Source of the DNA: Coix lacryma-jobi var. lacryma-jobi
Lineage: Eukaryota; Streptophyta; Magnoliopsida; Poales; Poaceae
DNA: 64,000 nt
Direction of reading: 5' to 3'
NCBI GenBank assembly: GCA_009763385.1
Contig: CM019825.1
Coordinates: 113,207,131-113,271,130, forward strand
This document shows positions 1 to 12,379 of this stretch, one piece after another (within the stretch, counting starts at the first letter, position 1; every line of letters begins with the position of its first letter). Both the position numbers and the translations under genes were made by a program. Under the pieces are notes generated by a model. It had not been told where the DNA came from. It saw nothing but the letters and a program-made list of their open reading frames with translations, and searched no databases.

Positions 1-1004
1 TGAATTTGTTCTCATGATGATATGTTGTTAAACGGTTAATAAAACTTGCTGTTAGCAAAAGCTGGGATTGACAGTGCTACCATGAGTGCTATATGGCTCT
101 GGTTTTAGCTCAGTACACTGGACCTTTTCTAACTTGTTAGCGGTGACCCGAAAGGGCGCATAAGGGGCTTGCCACTTTGGGTGTAGGGCTGCTCCTGTTC
201 CTATGTGTATAGCTGCGATGGCCTTGTGCCATAGGAAAGGGGGGTTACTACATCTGCCTGCCAAGGAAACCTAGCGGCCCTAACATGTTAGACGAACCAA
301 CGAAAGGCTTCATAGTGTGCCCCGCCGATCTACCTCGGAAGTGGATCAAGAGGTTGGCCGCCTCGGGCACAAGGGTAACACGGCTTGTGGGTAAAGATGC
401 ACAACCTCTGCAGAGTGTAAAACTGTTATAACAGCCGTGCTCACGGTCACGAGCGGCCCGGGAAACTAGCAGAACTTTGATACTTGAATAACTGTTTACT
501 TTATGTTGATGGTACTCTATGATGTTATATTTTATCTTTGGTGGACAAATGGATCATGGGTTAAGGGTTAAGCACAATATTCGTTTACCTTAATGCTAAA
601 ACCTGCCAACCTAAAAGCTATCTGCAGTCAGACAGTGTCAGCCTTTTGAGCCTCATGAACCCTATGTTAGCTTGCTAAGTACGTGGAGTACTTACGCTTG
701 TTGTTTATCTTCTTTTTGGGCAAATCCCGGATGGGTAACAGATGAAGGTGCAGTTGGCGACTTCCCAGAGGACTTCTAGGCTAGCTGTTTCCCCCAGTCA
801 GCGTTCCCTGTGGAGTAGATCTTGTTAGCAGTTCTGTTATCTTTCGTTTCGCTTGATGTAAGACTTGTGTTGATACTATCGTTATGTAATAAACAATGTG
901 ATGATGCCACCTTCTTGTAATTTGTCTAACTTATGTGTGTGATTGTTTCCTGGGCACACATGAGTACTCCGCCACAATTTTATCCTTAAAATTGGGGTGT
1001 GACA
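1..1004 (+). repeat. Ty3/gypsy LTR, 3' portion (Tekay/Del-like)
   Basis: The block ends in GGGGTGTGACA, the usual 3' end of grass gypsy LTRs whose other end is TGTCACACCC. An AATAAA-like signal lies near 887. Its reverse complement resembles the start of the LTR fragment at 28935 (same TGTCACACCC opening, then a shared motif around the Tttattacat stretch), so both belong to related families. The upstream part is off the window. The short open frames here are not genes. Lineage is inferred from termini and general resemblance only. Confidence 0.6.
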
Positions 1005-2019
1005 GTAGTGTGGAAGACAAACTAAATAAACATTGATACTCACAGTTCTTTCATCCATGATGAATGAGCTGAGTCTTCTTTGTGCAAGGTTGTTGAAGTT
1101 CATTGTACACCTTGCTTCATCTCCGATATGAATTTATCTCTGGACTTTCCCAAAATTGATATTGAAAGTTTTCCTGCAGGGGTTAGCCCAACAAAATATC
1201 CAACATCTACTATAGCATATTATCGGCTCAAAATTCAACCTAGAGACCACGTCTAATTTGATCTAGGAAGGCATTTTAACCTAAGCACCATACTTAATTT
1301 AAAAGCCTTTAGAGGTAAAATCAACACACCTTTTAGCTCAAGAATCAAACCAGACACCATGTCTTACTTTAATTCATGAAAACAGTTAAACTAAGCCCCA
1401 TACCTAATTTAAAAGGTGTATGAAAATACTTCAAAACCAAAGTACTATAGCAAATAAAGATAACATGAAAGCATTGTAGAGATTTATCCAGATGGTGATG
1501 AATCATAAACGTTGCTCACTAGCAGACAAAACAGAGAACACTCTCTAATGGTAGCATTAAGGGATTACATGATGAGGTTATTTAAACCATCCCACAATGA
1601 GCCAAAAGATTATTTATCTAGTTGTCTAAAATGTAGACTCCCAAGAAGGAATACTCCCAGAACAGAATATTCCCAAAATGTAGGCGTTGCTCATAACCAA
1701 GTATTATGATAGGATTTAAGGATTCTACTGGTTATAGTTTGTGCTCATGGGGTAGTGATAGATAAGAGTGGAATTCAAAAACAACATTCATAAGAATGAA
1801 CACAAAAATGATGAAAAGACTGGGACAAAAAAGGAAAAGATAAAAGTATGATTACAAGTTTAAGGAGACTTAAGATCAACTCTCGACCGTTCTCCGGCAA
1901 CGGCACCAGAAATGCTTGTTGACACTTACTACCATCGCTACCAAGAGTAGAGATAAGCCCTAACCTTGGCAACAGCACTAGAAAGGCTTAGGTACGTTAT
2001 CAGAACACAAGAGATAAAT
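1005..2019. other. No gene seen; degenerate repeat-like DNA
   Basis: I see no protein homology or RNA gene. Between about 1230 and 1425 a roughly 120-base motif occurs twice in diverged form, each ending in a 'taagc(a/c)ccatac(t/c)taattta' phrase. This suggests decayed internal retroelement sequence. Confidence 0.4.
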
Positions 2020-3426
2020 CTGCAAGCGCACAAATTAGATACCCGCACTTCACCGGATGTAGACCCAGCTTTAATATCAAACCCAAAGGAACAACGTGAT
2101 TGTCTTAAGTCTATTGCTTAAACCCTGAGCACTAACAAAGATGAGAACACAAAAGATAAAGGAGATAACTAGGGTTACCATCTCTAACTCCAGGAAGCTA
2201 TGCGATTATTATTCAACTGTGGATTACGTTTGGAGACCACATCCAGAGTATGGTTGTTCCCAAGTAATATACTCCTGCTTGTCCTATAGACGGGAGGTGG
2301 ACTATAGAAGATTCAATAAGGCTATAAGAGTCACCCTTGTGAGCTACCACCGGTCCGGAATATAGGATACACTATGCAAGTAATCGAGCCTAAGCACCAC
2401 ACTTACATGACGATGACTCATTTAATCCCTAGCTACTTGAATTAGAGTACTTTAATTAGAGTTGCAAGCCAGAAGAATAATAAGAACAATAATGCTTACT
2501 GATAATTAGAAGATGATGACCGAAGAATATCCTGATCCAAGCTCTTGATGAACTTGAATCCGCAGGTACAAGTTGAAGAAGTAGATCCGACAGGCCGGAG
2601 CTCCTTCTAATCCTCCTATAATACCTCTCTCTCTCTTCTAATTCTAATCTTGGGATAACTCTTTACAACTAGATGAACTAGAACTAGAACTAAATCAACT
2701 AGAGGGATCTCTACTTCTACTTGGAACCCTAGGTTTTGATATGTAGATGAATAATGAAGATGGAGATGGAGATGCCTCCCCAGCGGGGGTCTGGATCTGG
2801 TTTTATATCCCCTAAGGATGAACCGCAGCCCTCGGATCAAACCGACCTTGAACAAGGGTTGAGATGCGTCGAGGAGGTCGATTAGGGCACGCTCCACGAA
2901 GATGGGCTGAGGGGCTTCCTGGCCGAGGCCGGTCGGCCTAGGGTGGGGCCAGCCGGCCCCACCTGGTGGCCACCTCGTCCCTCCTTCGACGTGGTGTCTT
3001 CTGGAACCTCCCTTGTTGCCCAAACGTGACTTTCCATCTGTTTGCACGATTCATCATGTTGGAATAGGACTCTACCTCTTTCCATCTGCTGAAAAACTCC
3101 CTGGAAAACAGTAATTCACCATAGTTGTTGGATCTGTCAGTTGTTCTAGAAGCTTCCAAGTCGTATCCAACAAGGACTCTCTCGTCGGGACTCCAAATGT
3201 AGCAAACCATATATCCGTTTCGATCATCTCGATGAGCTCTTTGCAATGGTATGCTCTGTTTCATCACTTGAGATACTTTTATATGGTAAAATATTGATAA
3301 CCCTGCAAAACAAGTGAGAACAACACAACTTGTGGAACTTGTTAGAATCAAACCCTACAACTATGCATTATGGTTCAATTCATATCATTCTATGCATTAG
3401 TTGATGGTATAATATTGACTGTAAGA
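2020..3426. repeat. Unclassified dispersed repeat, copy A
   Basis: This stretch aligns by eye with 8034-9660. Shared landmarks in the same order are an 'aagcgcacaaat' opening, a 'taagcaccac' phrase, a long block on a gcgtcgaggaggtcgatta core, a gaggggcttcctggcc block, and a last stretch ending in ttgactgtaag. Copy A lacks about 40 bases near 3150 that copy B has. The flanks differ after the shared right end, so that end looks like a true element boundary. It resembles non-coding retrotransposon interior, but I cannot name the family. Confidence 0.6.
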
Positions 3427-3660
3427 ACCATCAACAACATTTTTAAACTTCTCAATAAGAGATTCATTATCATGAACAAGCCTTTCATTTTTAGCTCTAG
3501 TCTTTCTTATGATTTTAGAGTAATCATTAAGCAAAGTAACAAGCTCATCATAAGAAGGTGACTCAAATTCTCCATCACTATCATCATCACTAGAGTCATC
3601 ATCACTTTGTACCTTCCGGTCACCCTTTGGCATGAGGCATAGGTGTGTAGAGGATGATGG
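3427..3660 (-). pseudogene. SIRE-type copia gag fragment
   Basis: The minus strand encodes about 70 residues with an acidic Ser/Asp run (SDDDSSDDDSDGE), then YDELV and a charged coiled-coil stretch. This is the arrangement seen after the zinc knuckle in SIRE/Opie-type Gag. It starts abruptly, runs into the boundary of repeat copy A on one side and into a SIRE-type LTR on the other, and has no zinc knuckle or protease. It is a gene fragment only. Confidence 0.5.
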
Positions 3661-3679
3661 CGATGGTGGTGGTGGAGGT

Positions 3680-6215
3680 TGAAAGGACCTTGATGTCGCC
3701 TAGGAGGCCTAGAGGGGGGTGAATAGGCCTACAAAAAATTAATCTCACAAATAATTAACTGTCAGACCGAAGAACTTCTGTGCTCGAGCGCAGAACCTCT
3801 CCGGTCTGTACCGAAAACTTTTAAGCGTGTGTAAAACTGAGGTGAGAAACAGATCGACTAAAATTCGCAGCTTTGTTGTTCACCAAGTCCCTGCAGCTAG
3901 ATAGTAGTATACAAGTAGATCGGAGGGAAAAACAAATATTGCACGTTGAATGTAAATGAGAGACAACCACAACAACAAGATGCAGACAAGAGATTTACTC
4001 TGAGGTTCAGCTTTGCCACCAAGACTAGCCTACGTCCCCGTTGTTGAGGGAGCCACAAAGGCTTGGAGTCTCTTCCAACTCTGACCTCTTCTCAAGCGAA
4101 TCACCAAGATTCAAGCTTGAGGATTCCACTAAGCATCACAAAGAGCAATACAAACTTCCCGGTACTGAACCACAACCGATTGGGAGCTCCCAGGCAACCT
4201 CTAGCCATCTAGGAGCCAATGCTCCAAGAGTAATGAACACAAAGTTCAAGCTAGAGGGAGAACCACGAATCTCAGCTGCAAGCTCAAGCTCAAGTGCTCT
4301 CTAATCCACTCCCTAATCCAATCTCTCACTTGGGAATCACCAAGAATGCAAGGGAGAGTTTGAATCGCCAACAATGGAGGAGAGAGAGTGTTTCACGAAC
4401 TAAGGATAAGTCTAAGTGAGTGGGCTACCATTGGGAGGAAGAGAGGACAGCACTAAATACCCCCTCACTGCCCAGCCAACGGTACAGAAGTTGCAGAACT
4501 TCTCTGCTCGAACAGAGAACTTCTGCGCTCGAACAGAGAACTTCTACGCTCGAACACAGAGGTTCTCGAACACAGAGATTCTGTGTTGAAACACAGAACC
4601 TCTATTGTCTGGCCAGAACAAATTTAATAGGTAAGTTTGCTGGCTTTCTTTTGGGCTTTTGGGATTATTTTTGATGTGGCATGAGAGCACATGGTTCCCC
4701 AGTAGCCTGCAGTTTATGTCCCCCTTGATAGTACGACATACCTATACTCAAGAGTAAGAGAATATAAATAATTAACCACTTGAGTCTTCAATATCTTCAT
4801 ATGTCATTTCTTCTCAAAGTCACTTCATAGGGGTTGCAACCAATTGATTGTCTCATCTCTTTGAGCAAATATACTTTGAGCATGTGACTTGAACCATTTC
4901 ACCATATGTGAGTTCAACTTCATGGCTTCAAGTCACTTCCACTAATGATTTGATTCTTAACACAATATGACTCCTCATAGCTTGATTAGTACCTCGACTC
5001 AATGCAAGTACTCTCTTTTTCACCCTAGCCATAGTACTTCGGTCTCCTTGACCTTCACCTTCGCTTAGTACCTCGAAGCCCTTTCCTTGCTATCTTCACC
5101 CTATCAAGCCATACTCAAGTCACATCATATTAAGTATCCATTTGAAAAACCATTTCTTCAATGTTATGATCCTTGCTTGAATATCTTCTAAATATGAATG
5201 TTGAGATCAATCAAGCTTCTCATAGAGTGACATATATGAATCACCATCAATATGGTCAAGCCAATTCACGATTCCTTATGTCCTCCTCATTTTGGCTTGA
5301 CACTCTACCTTCACACTTCTAGCTTGATCTTTGTGCAAAGTGATTCTCTAAATATTTATCCATACAAGCAAACCAATGTAGAGATGACATATATCTAATA
5401 AGAGTTAAGTCCTTGTCATTTGACCTTTGCTTGGCATTTAGTCACTTATGCATTCTTCAACCTTGATCAAAGCAAGTTCACTATCAAACTCTTTTTGCTC
5501 ATGAAAAGCAACCCATTGTTGAGACCATTCTAATATCATCAATCCATGTCTCACTTGTCATTTGCCAAATATGCTTGCTTTCTCATGATGCTAAGATATC
5601 CCACGACATAGAAGCCATATTATCAACTCTATTTGCATTGTTGTCTTTTGCTTGAACAAGATTGTTTCCATGATCTTCCAATACAACAATACACAATTTT
5701 GGCCTTCATTTCAACACTATGTGGAATACCATCAAGTTTTCTTTTCTTGTTGAACCTTTGATACACTTAGCAAACTTGTTAGACCTTTAGTTGAGTTGTC
5801 ATTCAATTCACCAAAACCCACTAAGGCTTTGTTTGGATGAAGGAGTATTGGCGTGGTTCGAGCTCCAAACCACGTGTGGCGTGGAACGACTTCCACGTCG
5901 GGGCGAGATCCCCCGTTCAGCTTAAAATTGCATTTGGCTGCCCGAGTGTTGCCGTGGATCGCGGACCGATACACGTCGACACACGGGGGCAAAAAAATCC
6001 CCACCCGACTCGTGGAACGGCAGTGTACGCTCGCGACTCGTCAGCTCTCGTCAGTGTACACCCTGCGCCCTCGTAGATGCGGAGAAAGCTTCCTTAGCAT
6101 CCAGACGTGGATTGAGTGGCAGGGTGGGTTTAACCCAATCCATAGGTGTATCTGAGGACACGTGTATACAATACACGATTAGCCAAACGAGCCCTAAGGG
6201 CTAGATGCACTTACA
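3680..6215 (-). repeat. SIRE-type copia LTR (3' LTR, antisense), carrying a MITE
   Basis: The element reads on the minus strand. There the LTR starts TGTAAGTGCATCTAG at 6215 and ends GGTCCTTTCA at 3680, giving TG...CA ends. Just outside 6215 is the polypurine tract complement atctccccctttttgg, the hallmark before a SIRE/Opie-type 3' LTR. Length is 2536 bp, or about 2160 bp without the MITE at 5825-6194. It contains two arrays of short repeats on an 'agaacttctg(c/t)gctcga' theme (about 3766-3815 and 4485-4610). No matching second LTR is in the window. Confidence 0.75.
5825..6194. mobile_element. Tourist-like MITE inside the SIRE-type LTR
   Basis: The 370-bp insert has inverted ends, ggctttgtttggat and the complement of tagccaaacgagccc, and is flanked by a perfect TAA duplication (5822-5824 and 6195-6197). 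Removing the insert and one TAA leaves the usual SIRE-type junction '..cccactaagggctagatgcac'. TAA duplication and GGC(C/T)..GTTTGG ends are typical of PIF/Harbinger-related Tourist MITEs. No coding capacity. Confidence 0.8.
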
Positions 6216-7850
6216 ATCTCCCCCTTTTTGGTGATTGATGACAACACAAGTAAAGCTTACAAGAGATTGATAAATATTAAGATTTTGAATCCTATTATAT
6301 AGTGAGCTCCACCAAAATGTGCGCATTGAAAGGAATTCAAATTTTGGCCTCAAATGCCAAATGCACATATTTAAGTAAAAGTGTGGGAACTCTCCTATAT
6401 CTTAGCATTCGTGGGGTGCAAGGTGTCAAACATGATAAATGTGATGCTCATGACAGTTCATGCACTCAACAAGTTTAACAATACATCATTCAAGGCATGA
6501 ATGTCACACACTAGCATATAGTCCTTATCAAGAGCATAAATTTAAACTACCCTTGCACAAACCACACAATTTTAAAAATCTTATATGCCTCTCTTTTACC
6601 CCTTTACATCGACATATCAATCTCTCTTCCCTTACATTCTCCCCCAATATTTCTCCCCCTTTGGCATTAATCTCCAAAAAGGATCTCTCCACCAAAAAGA
6701 AAGAAATGATGGTAGACAAGTGAGGGCAAGAGGTAGGTAAAAGTTTAGCATATAGGATTTCTCTCCTATGTTTTCTATCAAACAAAGTATGGAACACTTT
6801 AAGTAAAGATTCTTGAGAGGCTAGCATATTTAGCTCATACCTCACATAGGTAGCATAACATGAGACAAACTCATAGCATCACCACAAGAACAAACTTATG
6901 GTGTGACTCAAAATATTGCATACACATGCACACACTACCATGTAGGGCCTAGATGCACAAAGGTAATACAAATGTTCATAAAGTGATATACCTTTGTTCT
7001 AAGCCTCATAATCTCCACCATGATGATGATTTTCAATTTAGTGCTTTGATGGGCCTATCACTTCTTTTAGGCAAAATATCTCATTTGTGCTCATCTCTCT
7101 TTTTCATCATCTTTAAGGAGACATCACAAACTTGTGCTTCATCTCAGTTGAAAGTCCACTGCTAGCTCTTGTTGCCATTTTGAGATACCAGTTGAAGACA
7201 TATTTCTTGATATACCAAATTGAAATATTATCCACCAATACCAATTGAAATATGATCTTCATAGTTTGACACTGATGGAAGGAATCTTCACAAGTTGATG
7301 CCAATTGGAATGGATGCTTGTATCTCATAATATCACCTAGATGTCTCCTAGGGAATGCTCACAAAGACAAGAGATAACATTAAATTGCACAAGCTATAGT
7401 TTTACAACTAGTGACCATTTGGATGTGGAAGGCATGTGGATCACTAATTGCAAACCTCATAACATCGACTAAATCCCCCTTTTTTGATAGTGCATACATA
7501 TGTATGTGGAAAGCAAAACATATGCACTTTTGGTCAATTAAGTCTAATCAAGGGAATTTAAGCTATATTATGGAGAGTAGCTACATAAGAGTTAAAGTTG
7601 CAATCCAAATGAATATGAGAGATAACTTTACCGATTTGGATTGGTTTGGTTATGTAGCATACCCATGAGAAAGTTATTCTCACCAAGAGACTACACAAGT
7701 TCACTAGAAGAAAAAGTTAGTCTCAAAAGGCACAATACATAGAATAGACTCCCCCTTAATATGTGCACTTGAATACTATATCTTGGTCTAACGTTTTCTT
7801 CTAGTGAACTTGTGTAGTCTCTTGGTGAGAATATTAAGGGGGAGTCTAGT
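6216..7850 (-). mobile_element. SIRE-type element 3' internal region
   Basis: This AT-rich DNA begins with the complement of a polypurine tract (atctccccctttttgg) next to the LTR. A second pyrimidine phrase, tctccccctttggcattaatctcc, lies near 6650, as is common between pol and the 3' LTR of SIRE/Opie-type elements. I find no reverse transcriptase or integrase frame, so only the non-coding 3' part survives. The right end merges into an inverted duplication (7676-7848). Confidence 0.55.
7676..7848. repeat. Interleaved inverted repeats (39 bp and 18 bp)
   Basis: 7676-7714 is a perfect reverse complement of 7794-7832 (39 of 39), and 7745-7762 is a perfect reverse complement of 7831-7848 (18 of 18). 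The order is A, B, A', B', so the pairs cross rather than nest. A short direct repeat on 'ctatatcttggtc' lies at about 7777 and 7902. It looks like a recent inverted duplication of SIRE-type 3' sequence. Confidence 0.85.
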
Positions 7851-8033
7851 GGTAGAATTTGAAATGCACTTGAATCAATTTAAGAGTCTAGAGGAGTTCA
7901 TCCTATATCTTGGTCAACACATACCAAATTTACAACAATTGAAATTATGCCAAAGGAAATATACCACCACTAAGGTAGAGAGATGTGATTGTATTTATGA
8001 CATGGCACTTTGATAAGATATGAAATAAAGGTT

Positions 8034-9660
8034 ATCTACAAGCGCACAAATAAAATACACCCGTTGTAGCATTTCACCCAGAAATGTTCCAGGTATCGTT
8101 ATTTATAATTCTACCATCGGGAGCTTAACAGGGTTAAGAATAAGAATGATATGGCTAAAGAATTGCAAACATATATACTTAGACATGAATCTAATAAGCA
8201 CCTCTCGTCTAATACAGGGGTAAGGCAAAAGGATAATAGTATAATAATGATAAATGAGATAAATAACATAGACTAGCAGGGATTCCATGATGAGAGAGAG
8301 AGAGAGACTCATATGATCAAGCAGAATTGAGAACTAATCGATACGTTAAGAGATTAGACTCCTAAGTTATATTACTTCTATTAAGTCTAAGTCAACCCTA
8401 GCATATGTTTTCATCTATAGCATAATTAATCATCCACCCATACATAAGGAACATTACGAAAGAAGTTCATATCCAGAGTAATTCCTTCAGTGTAACCAGG
8501 TTCTACTTGGCCTAGACTTGGGGAGTGGACTATAGAGGAAACAATGAGACTATAAGAGTCACCCTCACGAATTACCACTTGTTGGCCCGGAGAATAGGGT
8601 GCATTCATTGCTGAACATAATCTAAGCACCACGCCTACATTATATCGACCACTTAGTCTAATCCAGAATCGAACTAAGCGCTTTATGAACATATGTATGA
8701 ATTTATTGTCAATCATAACTATATCAAGCATACAACTAGAATAAACTAAGAACGAAATAAAGAGAAACATAATGATATAATTGAAATAGCACAAAGTCGA
8801 ATATAAGAATTACCAGAACTCCTGATGACGATCCGGAATCCTGAGCCATGCTCAACTCTACTTATTTCTACCTAATTCTAATTCTAATCTTGAAGTAGAG
8901 CTCTAATCTAATCTCTAATCTCTGGAACCCTAACTCTGCCTCTGAGAACCTCTAATGCCTGATGATATGAAGATAGATCTGAGATATGCTCCAGAGAGGG
9001 GGTCGGGGGCTGCTTATATAGCACGGTGGGATGAACTATGACCCTCAGATCAAACCGGTCTTGAACAATGGCTTAAATGCGTCGAGGAGGTCGATTAGGT
9101 CATGCTCCACGAAGATGGGCCGAGGGGCTTCCTGGCCCAGGCCGACCGGCCCCACCTGGCATCCTCCAGGTGCCGCCTTCGTCGTGGTGACTTCTGGAAC
9201 CTCCCTTATTGCCCTAATGCGACTTTCCATCCATTTGCGCAATTCGTCGTGTTGGAGTAGGACTCTACCTCTTTTCATCTTCTGTAAAACTCCCTGGAAA
9301 ACAGTAATTCACCAAAGCTGTTGAATCTGTCAGTTTAGTCCCTGAAGTATGTTGCTTGGTGATCACTCCAGGTTATTCTAGAAGCTTCCATGTCGTATCC
9401 AACAACAAGGACTCTCTCGTCGGGACTACAAATGTAGCAAACCATATGTCTGTTTCGATCGTCTCGACGAGCTCTTTGCAATGGTATGGTCTAATTCATC
9501 ACTTGAGATACTTTTATGTTATGAAATATTGATGTTTCTGCAAAACAAGTGAGAACTACACAACTCGTGGAACTTGTTAGAATCAAACCCTACAACTATG
9601 CATTATCACATGTTTATCATCTTTTTATGTATTAGTTGATGGTATAATGTTGACTGTAAG
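8034..9660. repeat. Unclassified dispersed repeat, copy B
   Basis: This is a diverged second copy of 2020-3426 in the same orientation, with the same internal landmarks and the same right end (ttgactgtaag). It keeps about 40 bases (near 9335-9378, a 'cagtttagtccctgaag' block) that copy A lacks. No conserved protein is encoded. A and B bracket the SIRE-type LTR and internal remnant. Confidence 0.6.
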
Positions 9661-10078
9661 GACCGCCAATAGTTGGCCGGAGGCGTGGGCAGGGAGCCAC
9701 AAGGGCTCAGCTGAGGGGAAGTGCAGAGGGCTGCGGCGGCCGGTGTCGGGCTCCAGCCCAGACCTTGATTGTCCGTGACGAAGAGACAAAGAGAGCAGGA
9801 GATAGGACGTGTGATCGTGAGACCGTGACAAGGTAGAGAACGAGAGTAAGGGTTGTTTTTTCGGTAAATCTATCAGGCACTCGAGTGTTCTAGGCTCAGC
9901 CAACACTCAATTTTCGAGTTGTTGAATGCTGGACTCAGCGGTGCTACAGTGGAGATGTAGGGTGGTCCCGGTTGGGCGCCTGCTCGAGACCATGTGCGGT
10001 GGAGCAAAAAACATCACCAGATATGTGCAGATACATAGATTGCCTCGTCATCACATCACCTCCCCTTAGTGTATCATA
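9661..10078. other. No gene seen
   Basis: A GC-rich then mixed stretch with a minus-strand open frame of about 90 residues rich in Ser, Leu and Pro, which I do not recognise. It could be the leader of a retroelement, but nothing supports a call. Confidence 0.3.
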
Positions 10079-10363
10079 GGGTCTGTTTGGGAGAGCTGTG
10101 CTTCCAGATTCTCTGGTGAAGTGATTCAGTGACTGAAAGTGATTCTCTTTGATTCTTTAACATAAACTTTCAAAATCAGGATAGAGAATCACTTCACAGA
10201 ATCACGTAAAACTACTTTTTTTTAGCTCCCAACCCCTTGGTTCATTTAAGAGAATCACTTCACAGAATCAGCAAACAATCATTTCTTGCTGAAAAATACG
10301 TTTGATAGTCAGAGAGTGATTCTCCTTGAGAATCTGCTCCGTGGAGCTCTCCCAAACGGCCCC
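10079..10363. mobile_element. MITE-like foldback element
   Basis: The ends are inverted: gggtctgtttgggagagct on the left and, on the opposite strand at the right, ggggccgtttgggagagct (17 of 19 match). Inside are several inverted and repeated 'gagaatcacttcacagaatca' blocks. Length is about 285 bp. No clean target duplication can be seen, so the superfamily is uncertain (Tourist-like or hAT-like). Confidence 0.65.
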
Positions 10364-10599
10364 GGTGGTATGAGCTAGCTACTAGTTATAAGTCAACCTC
10401 TCCAATAGTGCTAACTCTTAGCAATAGCTCATAGTATGATTAAGCCCACATTACATTCACACATGATCATGGAATGTGTGAGCAAGAGCTAACTCTTCTC
10501 TTCCTTCTATTAAAATATGGATAAAATTCTAAGAGCTGGCTTATGAGTTAGCCATTGCGGCTGCCCTTACTGCACGATGCATGTAGATTTATAATTTAA

Positions 10600-10938
10600 G
10601 AGGTGTTTAGTTTATGGGTGAAAAGTTTTTAGCGTCATATTAGATGTTGCAGCACTAATTTAGTCTATTAAAAATAGACTAATAAAAAAATAAATTTCAT
10701 CCCGTCTGAAAACCGTGAGATAAATTTATTAAGACTAATTAATTCATTATTAGCATATGTTTACTGTAGCACAATGTTGTTAAATCATAGACTAATTAGG
10801 CTTAAAAATCATCCCACAAAGTTATCGTAATCTGTAAAAATTAGTTATTTTTTAGTCTATATTTAATACTCCATATATGTGTCCAAACATCCGATGTGAT
10901 AAGTGAGAAGTTTTTTTAGGGTGAGAACTAAACGTCCC
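10600..10938. mobile_element. MITE with 'gtttagtt' inverted ends
   Basis: The inverted ends are g(a)ggtgtttagttt and, from the other strand, gggacgtttagttc, flanked by TAA/TTA-like bases. The interior carries a 'gtctatatttaatactcc' phrase and a 'tagactaattaggcttaaaa' phrase, typical of an abundant panicoid MITE family. About 340 bp, no coding capacity. A truncated relative sits at 11999-12115. Confidence 0.65.
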
Positions 10939-11998
10939 TTAGTAAGAACAATTTATATCTTATTATACCATATTTTACTAATTTTGTTTAGGTGTAAGTG
11001 TTGAGTTCTGTACACTGATTATTCATAAATGAGAATGGTCAGAATTACTCGAATAGTTATCTGATTATTCTTTTGGTTTTTTTTCTAATTTCTGTATGTT
11101 TTTTTGTTTCCTTTTGAAACTTTTTAATTTGGTTTTCATAGAAATAATCTAGCTATTTTTTGTTTCATTTATTTAACTTTTAAATTTTGTTTGGTTTTCT
11201 AACTTTCTGTATGTTTTATTTGTTTTTCTTTAAAATTTTTAAATTTTGTTTTCATGGAAATAATCTGGCTTTTTTATTTTATTTATTTTGTTTATTTGAT
11301 ATGTTTTTTTGTCCATTTAATCTAGATCCAATGGTTAGAGAATCGAGTATAGGACCCATCGAGTGTTTATGTGTCAGCTGTCACTCAGGTGTCAGATGTA
11401 CCTAGATCACCTGAGCGATCACTCTTTTTTTTAAGTTGGCTAAAATCGCTAAATAGTATGAAATATCCTTTTTATAGTGGTATTTTAGCGAAGCCCATAA
11501 ATAAATCAAACCCGCTTGGTATTGAGAGAGAAAAAAAAATCCAATTTTCTTGTATCCAGACTTGAAAATCTCCTAGCTCATTTTTGTGATCAGCTGCAAC
11601 GTGGTGTCTATAGGGACAAAGTGATTGTTGCTAGCATATTTTTTTTTGTCATGGTCAACCTTTTTATGTGTGTAAGTAGCAAAAGTATTATTTTTTTATA
11701 GTTAGATGACTTATAATTAATCAATGTTGGTTCTATAGTGTATTGATTTTTGGTCAATGTTATTTGTTTCCTTCCTCAGTATTTTTTATAGTATGTAAGG
11801 TTATCCTTGATATTAGGTTATCTTCAATATTGATTGTGTGGTTTGTAGGACATAATTTATGCTTATGTGAATTATTTTATTTCATAGTTTTTGTGACAAT
11901 GGAATTATAATGTGATAATATCTTATATTAGTTTTGCATAAATAATCATGTAATTTGTGATTTTTTCTTGCTTCCGCTGTAATACCCGGGTATTTATC
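10939..11998. other. AT-rich upstream DNA, no gene seen
   Basis: T-rich, low-complexity sequence upstream of the sulfate transporter. The open frames here are Phe/Leu-rich products of poly-T composition. I see no motif that would support a gene. Confidence 0.4.
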
Positions 11999-12115
11999 TA
12001 GTTTACAGACTAAAAATATAATTAATTATTTTTTATCTATATTTAATACTCCGACATACATCTAAAAATTAAATGTGACAGTAAATCTTAAATTTTTTCG
12101 GGAACTAAACATGAA
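11999..12115. mobile_element. Truncated MITE relic next to the gene
   Basis: This matches the right part of the MITE at 10600-10938: 'tttacagactaaaaat', then 'tctatatttaatactcc' and a terminal gggaactaaac. The left end is missing. It ends about 265 bp upstream of the SULTR4 start codon, so it is part of the likely promoter. Confidence 0.6.
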
Positions 12116-12379
12116 CGAAGATAACCATTCGTGTATGCCGTCTAGTTGCATCAACAGCTGAAGGGTGGGTCAATCTTGGAGCAGCCATTCTTGTTCCGCG
12201 CCGCCCATCGCTTCCGCCGGAGCGGTCAGGCCTCCCCTCCATCTCCACCACCTCTGCCGCTCCCGGGCCATCTTCACCACTGGGTTGGTTCCCGCGTTCC
12301 CCACGGCGTCTATCCGCACCCTAATTTCTGTGCCCACCGCTTCTTCTGAAATTTAGAAGGGGTGGAGCCGTCAAATCAA
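12116..12379 (+). promoter_or_regulatory. Probable 5' leader of SULTR4
   Basis: This GC-rich, CT-rich segment sits between the MITE relic and the first ATG in frame with the conserved protein. Two open frames cross it but both stop before 12360 (at 12349 and 12356), so translation most likely starts at 12380. Upstream ATGs at 12146 and others could act as upstream ORFs. The transcription start cannot be placed, and a TATA box is not certain because the upstream AT-rich matter is MITE-derived. Confidence 0.45.

Noticed and set aside
12146..12356. Alternative N-terminal extension or transit peptide for SULTR4
   Set aside because: Both open frames here end in stops before the conserved frame. 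The ATG at 12380 gives the family-like start.
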